A stretch of DNA of 11,595 bases from CAXRGH01 sp964230195 (GTDB taxonomy: Bacteria > Pseudomonadota > Gammaproteobacteria > Enterobacterales > Alteromonadaceae). Positions within the stretch are counted from its first letter, which is position 1; every line of letters starts with the position of its first letter. The position numbers and the translations under genes are program-made. The stretch lies in assembly GCA_964230195.1 (NCBI GenBank), contig CAXRGH010000130.1, positions 1 through 11,595 on the forward strand, written 5' to 3'. Below the pieces are notes generated by a model. That model saw nothing but the letters and a program-made list of their open reading frames with translations. It was not told where the DNA came from and did not search any database. Positions 7,322 through 11,595 of this stretch are shown here, piece by piece.

Positions 7322-7324
7322 AGC

Positions 7325-7353
7325 AGTTTACATTAACTTACCTTCACGCTCAA
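7325..7353 (-). promoter_or_regulatory. Possible promoter of panP
   Basis: On the - strand TTGAGC (7353-7348) and TAAACT (7330-7325) are 17 bases apart, each a 4/6 match. The predicted transcript would start close to the inverted repeat at 7305-7321. The match is weak and read-through from the yadGH operon is an alternative source of panP mRNA. Confidence 0.3.
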
Positions 7354-7395
7354 ACCTGCCCCCAAATTAGACAACTTGGTGGCGCATTTTTTCTC

Positions 7396-8079
7396 TCATA
7401 GCGTCACTGAAAGTTGCCAACTTTGCTGACCACTCGCCCAATACTTGCGCTCAAACGGCGTCATCGGTTCTCGCGCGGTATAGTGTTCTGGATGAGCTGA
7501 AATTCCCGCGATATTGAGCGCTTGGCAAAACTCCTCCACATAGATACCCCAATTACTTCGAACCGTAAGCTTCCCCTTCAATTTCAAGATATCTGCAAAT
7601 GCACTACTGCCGTGCCAGCGACGTTGTAAGTGAGCTGATTTTGGGTACGGGTTTGGATATAACAAAAAGTGTTGCTCCAACTGCCAATTCGCCTGATGGG
7701 CTAATCGCCAAAAATCATTGAGATCAGCTCGGACCAAGCAATAGTTAGTTGGATGAGAGCCGCTATTATCACCTGCAGGTACCGTATAATGCTGATGTTT
7801 ACCAACACGTAACGCCGATTTATCCACACCAATCACTTTCGCATGTGGATTCTGTTGCGCAATGTACCGTGTGCTTTCTCCAACGCCACAGCAGGAATCG
7901 AGAATAATGGCGCCCTGCCAATCTGCGATCCATTCCTGAATATCACGAAAAGCGTCCACGGTATGTTGACTGAATGGTTTTAACGACGGATGTTCAAGAT
8001 GCTTTCTCACCACTTTTTCAAGGTTGTCGTGAGGTCCCTTTTGATTCGTTGTTATGCCACGCGAGACACCTTTATCCAC
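7396..8079 (-). CDS. TrmB-like SAM-dependent methyltransferase paralog with substituted active-site Asp residues
   Basis: This 227-aa Rossmann methyltransferase is related to TrmB, the tRNA guanine-46 N7 methyltransferase. The SAM loop ILDSCCGVGEST is at 59-70, the acidic strand end GVDKS at 84-88 and ADLNDF at 118-123. The family block LLYPNPYPKSAHLQRRW (139-155) corresponds to TrmB FPDPW..K.RH.KRR. The C-terminal TPFERK (207-212) matches the TrmB TxFE motif. Two Asp residues reported as important in E. coli TrmB are Asn here: PDP reads PNP (Asn143) and the T-D-W block reads SNW (Asn176). His150 and Arg153 are kept. A standard m7G46 role is therefore doubtful, and the substrate is unknown. 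The start is GTG at 8079, sharing one base with the yadH stop (TAGTG); its own ribosome site is weak, so translation probably depends on yadH. Confidence 0.85.
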   Translation of the reverse strand: MDKGVSRGITTNQKGPHDNLEKVVRKHLEHPSLKPFSQHTVDAFRDIQEWIADWQGAIILDSCCGVGESTRYIAQQNPHAKVIGVDKSALRVGKHQHYTVPAGDNSGSHPTNYCLVRADLNDFWRLAHQANWQLEQHFLLYPNPYPKSAHLQRRWHGSSAFADILKLKGKLTVRSNWGIYVEEFCQALNIAGISAHPEHYTAREPMTPFERKYWASGQQSWQLSVTL

Positions 8080-8849
8080 TAGTTTCTGGTCCCTACGCCA
8101 CGACTTAATAGCCAGTAGGCAATACCAAATAAAGCAAGATTAAACGCAATTAAAACACTATAAGAAGTGGTTAAACTGAAATCAGCAACACCAAGAAAAC
8201 CATAGCGGAAACCATTGATCATATACACAATCGGATTTGCTTGGCTAACAAGCTGCCAAAATTCGGGTAAGGCTTTTAACGAGTAGAAAACGCCACCCAG
8301 ATACGTCAGTGGCGTGAGAATAAACGTGGGTACAATACTGATATCGTCAAACGTCTTGGCAAAAACGGCATTAATCAGACCAGCGACCGCAAACAAACTG
8401 GAAGTGAGCATTACCGTACTCATAATCACCAAAAAGTCATTAATGTTAAGATTGGTAAAAATCATGGATACGCCAGTCACCAATACCGCAATTAACATGG
8501 CACGGAGCATACCACCGCCCACAAAACCCAGGATAATCACCGCAGTCGAAACGGGTGAGACTAACAGCTCTTCCACATTTCGCTGAAACTTGGCACTGAA
8601 AAATGACGAACAAACGTTGGAATAGGAGTTGGTTATTACAGACATCATGATCAATCCAGGGGCAATAAACTGAATATAATCAAAGCCACCCATTTCACCG
8701 ATGCGCGAACCGATCAAACTACCAAAAATGACGAAATACAAGGTCATTGTAATCACAGGCGGCACTAACGTTTGCACCCAAATGCGCATAAAACGATTAA
8801 CTTCTTTGCGTAAAATGGTGACTAATGGCACCCAATGACTGCGACTCAT
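8079..8849 (-). CDS. yadH: ABC-2 type exporter permease YadH
   Basis: This is the inner-membrane permease of a YadG/YadH exporter, with unknown substrate. Its 256 aa equal the length of E. coli YadH. Six hydrophobic segments are visible near 28-48, 60-80, 103-130, 137-163, 171-191 and 231-249. Family landmarks are NVEELLVSP (91-99), the coupling region before the third segment, and LTYLGGVFYSLKALP (181-195) followed by NPIVYMINGFRYG. The ATG at 8849 overlaps the yadG stop (ATGA). It is preceded by AAGGAGGT with six-base spacing, an almost ideal Shine-Dalgarno within the yadG end, so it can recruit ribosomes independently as well as by coupling. The downstream methyltransferase starts on its stop codon. 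Confidence 0.95.
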   Translation of the reverse strand: MSRSHWVPLVTILRKEVNRFMRIWVQTLVPPVITMTLYFVIFGSLIGSRIGEMGGFDYIQFIAPGLIMMSVITNSYSNVCSSFFSAKFQRNVEELLVSPVSTAVIILGFVGGGMLRAMLIAVLVTGVSMIFTNLNINDFLVIMSTVMLTSSLFAVAGLINAVFAKTFDDISIVPTFILTPLTYLGGVFYSLKALPEFWQLVSQANPIVYMINGFRYGFLGVADFSLTTSYSVLIAFNLALFGIAYWLLSRGVGTRN

Positions 8850-9787
8850 GCTGACACCTCCTTGGTAACGGGCTCTTGGCTCTTGTGCTTTTCAACTAAA
8901 TGTACAAACAGTTCTTCCAAACGATTCGCCTTATTTCGCATACTCAACACCCGAATTGATTGCGCCGATAACTGCTCAAAAACAGTATTCAATGACGCTT
9001 CTTTATGCAGATCAACCTCAAGAGTGGTGTCATCAATCATCCGACTGGTCAACCCGTCTAACTTTGGTTCGGCGGGTTCCGCTAAGTCCAGGACAAATGT
9101 TTCAATATTCAACGTGCTGAGTAAAGACTTCATGCTGGTATTTTCAACAATACGTCCACCATCAATAATCCCAATATTACGGCACAACATTTCAGCCTCT
9201 TCAAGGTAGTGTGTGGTCAGTATAATGGTGACACCTTGACCATTGATGTCTTGCAAGAATTGCCACATTGAACGACGCAGCTCAATGTCTACACCCGCCG
9301 TTGGCTCATCAAGGATCAACATGTTGGGTTCATGCATTAGCGCACGAGCGATCATTAAACGACGCTTCATACCGCCAGATAACGCACGAGCTGCTTGGTT
9401 TCGCTTTTCCCAGAGATCTAATTGCTTTAAATATTTCTCGGCACGTTGTAGTGCGATAGGGCGCGATACGCCATAATAACCAGCTTGATTTACAACAATC
9501 TGAAGTACAGTTTCAAATTGATTAAAGTTGAATTCTTGAGGGACTAACCCAATACAGGCTTTTGCGTCAGTCAAATGGGTATCGATTGAATGACCGAACA
9601 CTTCAACTGTCCCACTGGTTTTATTCACCAGCGAGCTAATGATACCAATGGTGGTTGATTTACCCGCACCGTTAGGTCCGAGTAATGCATAAAAGTCACC
9701 CTTCTCCACCACTAAGTCAATACCTGATAAAGCTTGAGTACCGTTACCATAGACTTTCGTTAAACCTTGAATTTTTAATGCTGTCAT
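8846..9787 (-). CDS. yadG: ABC transporter ATPase YadG
   Basis: This cytoplasmic nucleotide-binding subunit pairs with YadH. From ATG 9787 it has 313 aa (E. coli YadG 308). An in-frame ATG at 9805 exists, but AGGA (9794-9797) lies six bases before ATG 9787 and would be inside the longer version. Numbered from 9787: Walker A GPNGAGKST at 37-45, Q-loop in GLVPQEFNFN (Gln84), signature LSGGM at 136-140, Walker B LILDEP at 157-162, D-loop GVD and switch His193 (LTTHY). The stretches IISSLVNKTSG and NKANRLEELFV are near-identical to E. coli YadG. The C-terminal 90 residues form the regulatory tail of this family. The substrate is unknown; reviewers often label it as a drug exporter without direct proof. 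Confidence 0.96.
   Translation of the reverse strand: MTALKIQGLTKVYGNGTQALSGIDLVVEKGDFYALLGPNGAGKSTTIGIISSLVNKTSGTVEVFGHSIDTHLTDAKACIGLVPQEFNFNQFETVLQIVVNQAGYYGVSRPIALQRAEKYLKQLDLWEKRNQAARALSGGMKRRLMIARALMHEPNMLILDEPTAGVDIELRRSMWQFLQDINGQGVTIILTTHYLEEAEMLCRNIGIIDGGRIVENTSMKSLLSTLNIETFVLDLAEPAEPKLDGLTSRMIDDTTLEVDLHKEASLNTVFEQLSAQSIRVLSMRNKANRLEELFVHLVEKHKSQEPVTKEVSA
8856..8863 (-). promoter_or_regulatory. Near-ideal ribosome binding site of yadH
   Basis: AAGGAGGT on the - strand, six bases before the yadH ATG and within the last codons of yadG. It matches the 16S anti-Shine-Dalgarno almost completely, far better than any other site in the window, suggesting the permease is translated at least as well as the ATPase. 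Confidence 0.85.
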
Positions 9788-9940
9788 GACGTTTCCTGTC
9801 AACATAAGTTAGGTTCATCATAGTATCACGGTGGCGGAATCTTGAGAAACACATGTAAGGATTTTATTGTTGCAAATTAGCGTGTGGAGTAGTTCATTAA
9901 TGCGATGGATTAACGCGAGTAAAATGCCGAAACATCAAAC

Positions 9941-9985
9941 CATGATCTTACACAAGCTCAGTGAATAGAGCCGCGTAAGATCATG
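9941..9985. other. Long perfect inverted repeat between the propeller gene and yadG
   Basis: CATGATCTTAC (9941-9951) and GTAAGATCATG (9975-9985) are exact 11-bp reverse complements. The 23-base interior has a further GCTC/GAGC pair (9956-9959, 9968-9971). As RNA it gives a two-part hairpin. It lies about 20 bases after the stop of the leftward propeller gene and about 150 bases before yadG. No U-run follows on either strand, so it may be an mRNA 3'-end stabiliser, an atypical terminator or a protein site. The rest of 9788-10005 shows no gene and only weak promoter-like hexamers. Confidence 0.7.
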
Positions 9986-9993
9986 AATCAATG

Positions 9994-10007
9994 GATTGAA
10001 TTCAATC
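9994..10007. repeat. 14-bp palindrome overlapping the propeller-gene stop codon
   Basis: GATTGAATTCAATC is a perfect palindrome that includes the first two bases of the TGA stop (10008-10006, - strand). It stands next to the larger inverted repeat at 9941-9985, so the transcript end could carry two adjacent structures. Confidence 0.5.
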
Positions 10008-11595
10008 AGTAGATCCAATACATTGCACCCTGTGTTGATAGCAATATTTCCACCTCACCATCAACAGTTTGACGGACGTTGAGGCTTTTTTCTGTTGGTT
10101 TGCCAACCAGTGGCAGACTGCTCCAAAGAATGCTGCCCTGATAATTTGCTTTTTTGAGATAATAAGCTGTATCAAAATCAAAGTACCCGCCATTTCCTGT
10201 TTGGGTAATCAGCCACAAATCTTGCTGAGCGTCTTTACTGGGATCAACTGCAATGTCGATGACATTTTCCGTCAACTGGTGACGCGCGATTTCTATCAAG
10301 GAAGAGGTAGTAACGTCATAGACAACTAAGCTCGACGGAGAGCTGCTGACACCTGCAGAACCGTTGAGACAAACCAATTCCAATTCATTGTCTAAATCAT
10401 AATTCATCATCACAAGGCGATGACATGTCATGTTGACAGAGGTTTGTTCAGATAACCCTTCTGTATTAAGCGTTAGCAAACTTTGGGTATTGAAATGCGA
10501 TACAATGACAGTGCTCACATCATCAATACGATTAACCACAAAATCGTTAATAGCGTAGTCAACCGTGTAGGTACCCAGCAGTGTTTGATTGTAAGCGTCA
10601 ACAACACGTAATGTTGTGTTGTCTACATATAGTACATCGTCATAGCTGTCATGATTGACATCAGCAGCATCAACCTGGCCAATGTTCGAGTCATAGTTAC
10701 CTTCGGTTTGCCAATGAATACTGTGATTATTCAACTGCATCAGAGCAATTGACCCATCATAGGTTTGCGTAGTTGGAACAATAATGTCGCCAAAGCCATC
10801 ATTATTAAAGTCGGTTGTCACTGCGTGTGTATCATTAGACCAATTAGACGACAGGGTGTCAGATAAAGTCACCTCGCCCGTTTTTTCGAGCATTGCAATC
10901 GAGCTATCATCATAACCACTGCCTGTTGACGGTATAAAGAAAACCGCTTTTTCCTCGTTAGCCGTCAGAGTTGACCAACCGGCGGCCTGATAGAAATCGA
11001 GTTGTGGAGAACCTCCTTCCAAAAGGCTGGCACTTCCTGAGCGTGCTATATCAGCGGTGATAAAGCTATCTTCACCTGTTGAAGAAACACCGGTGCCCCA
11101 ATGCACCTCTAGAAGCCCATCGTTATCAGAATCTCCCGAGATTAATGAAACAGAGCCATGTCCTTGCATATCCAACGTCCAACTCGATTTCAGTTGATTG
11201 TTTTCAAAGTTATAGGCCGAAATATCGCCCCATTGACAGTCACCAATCAACAACTCATCGTGATTATCATTATCAATGTTTGCGCTGTGTAGGGTGCATG
11301 TATTGAAGTTATCAAAGGTATAGAGTTGCGTCTTGCTCTGTGCTGAATAAACAGTGACATTACCCCACGTATTAGCACCAGCAATTTCATCAACACCATC
11401 ACCGTTATAGTCTCCAGCGGTGACATCATGGTCACCAAACGAGGTACCGCTCATCCACTGATTTTGCCAACTCAAAGCATCATAAACTAAACCATTATTG
11501 AGAATCAGTTCGGGCTGTTGATCTTGGTCAACATTCGCAAATATCGCCTGTTTCGCCGACGACATATTGTCGCTAAACAAAGGAGTTTCAGGGCT
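10006..11595 (-). CDS. FG-GAP/VCBS-type beta-propeller repeat protein, N-terminus outside window
   Basis: The frame is open to the window edge, giving 529 visible residues; the apparent TTG start at 11580 is internal. Numbered from that codon, calcium-loop-like motifs of the form DxDxDGxxD/E recur: NVDQDQQPEL (16), DYNGDGVDEI (57), NIDNDNHDEL (101), DSDNDGLLEV (150), DFNNDGFGDI (257), DVNHDSYDDV (307) and NYDLDNELEL (393). More degenerate copies sit near 205, 350 and 446. The 41-55 residue spacing fits blades of an FG-GAP/VCBS propeller as in integrin-like and secreted bacterial proteins. The protein is acidic and rich in Ser/Thr/Asn. Only four Cys are visible, in two pairs bracketing similar motifs (95/115 and 386/404), which suggests export and disulfides. 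No membrane segment or sorting domain is seen at the C-terminus (MYWIY). The function cannot be named; surface binding or polymer recognition is a guess. Confidence 0.8.
   Translation of the reverse strand, partial: SPETPLFSDNMSSAKQAIFANVDQDQQPELILNNGLVYDALSWQNQWMSGTSFGDHDVTAGDYNGDGVDEIAGANTWGNVTVYSAQSKTQLYTFDNFNTCTLHSANIDNDNHDELLIGDCQWGDISAYNFENNQLKSSWTLDMQGHGSVSLISGDSDNDGLLEVHWGTGVSSTGEDSFITADIARSGSASLLEGGSPQLDFYQAAGWSTLTANEEKAVFFIPSTGSGYDDSSIAMLEKTGEVTLSDTLSSNWSNDTHAVTTDFNNDGFGDIIVPTTQTYDGSIALMQLNNHSIHWQTEGNYDSNIGQVDAADVNHDSYDDVLYVDNTTLRVVDAYNQTLLGTYTVDYAINDFVVNRIDDVSTVIVSHFNTQSLLTLNTEGLSEQTSVNMTCHRLVMMNYDLDNELELVCLNGSAGVSSSPSSLVVYDVTTSSLIEIARHQLTENVIDIAVDPSKDAQQDLWLITQTGNGGYFDFDTAYYLKKANYQGSILWSSLPLVGKPTEKSLNVRQTVDGEVEILLSTQGAMYWIY

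Noticed and set aside
7360..7395. Terminator after the methyltransferase gene
   Set aside because: CCACCAA/TTGGGGG can pair only with a mismatch and a long loop, and no T-run follows on the - strand.
5331..10005. TTGAATTCAA occurring at both 5331-5340 and 9996-10005 as a shared regulatory motif
   Set aside because: A ten-base match twice in 11.6 kb is expected by chance; the contexts (promoter and stop codon) differ.
10002..11438. Several small open frames on both strands inside the propeller gene
   Set aside because: They overlap a long repeat-containing frame with clear Asp-rich motifs, show no recognisable protein features and are expected as shadows.

Overview
The window looks like chromosomal core DNA from a marine-type gammaproteobacterium. 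I would place it in the Alteromonadales or a neighbouring group such as Vibrionales or Shewanellaceae. This rests on recognisable gammaproteobacterial proteins (FtsX followed by RpoH, MetJ, YadG/YadH, YihY, Dtd, YiiD) and on a pyridoxal-dependent aspartate decarboxylase of the PanP type, which marine gammaproteobacteria use in place of PanD. The genus is inferred, not shown.

Layout. Bases 1-876 (+) are the 3' part of ftsX, followed by rpoH (970-1827, +). A perfect bidirectional terminator (1843-1871) separates rpoH from a leftward cluster. In transcription order this cluster is yihY-like membrane protein (5255-4332), prolyl aminopeptidase pip (4296-3337), dtd (3335-2898) and a GNAT/hot-dog thioesterase fusion of the YiiD type (2782-1877). 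Apart from pip, it matches the yihY-dtd-yiiD order of E. coli. The methionine repressor gene metJ (5394-5717, +) diverges from yihY. Its upstream region carries four tandem met-box-like octamers (5301-5332) that run into the -35 element of a good sigma-70 promoter, so autoregulation is predicted. metJ converges on panP (7288-5696, -), and the two reading frames overlap by 22 bp.

Next comes a tightly coupled leftward operon: yadG ATPase (9787-8846), yadH permease (8849-8079) and a TrmB-like methyltransferase (8079-7396), with stop/start overlaps at both junctions. The methyltransferase carries Asn where TrmB has two important Asp residues, so it is probably not a standard tRNA m7G46 enzyme. 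The right end (11595-10006, -) is the C-terminal part of an FG-GAP/VCBS-type beta-propeller protein with about ten Asp-rich repeats and only four cysteines, arranged as two pairs.

How the genes work together: ftsX and rpoH serve cell division and heat shock. The yihY cluster holds housekeeping functions (D-aminoacyl-tRNA proofreading, peptide turnover, lipid-related thioesterase). metJ controls methionine synthesis, and panP supplies beta-alanine for coenzyme A. yadGH encodes a small ABC-2 exporter.

No tRNA, rRNA, CRISPR array, insertion sequence or phage gene was seen, and no clearly new system. The points most worth following are the Asp-to-Asn TrmB paralog coupled to the exporter, the Cys pairs of the propeller protein, and several perfect inverted repeats in intergenic DNA (923-942, 7305-7321, 9941-9985).
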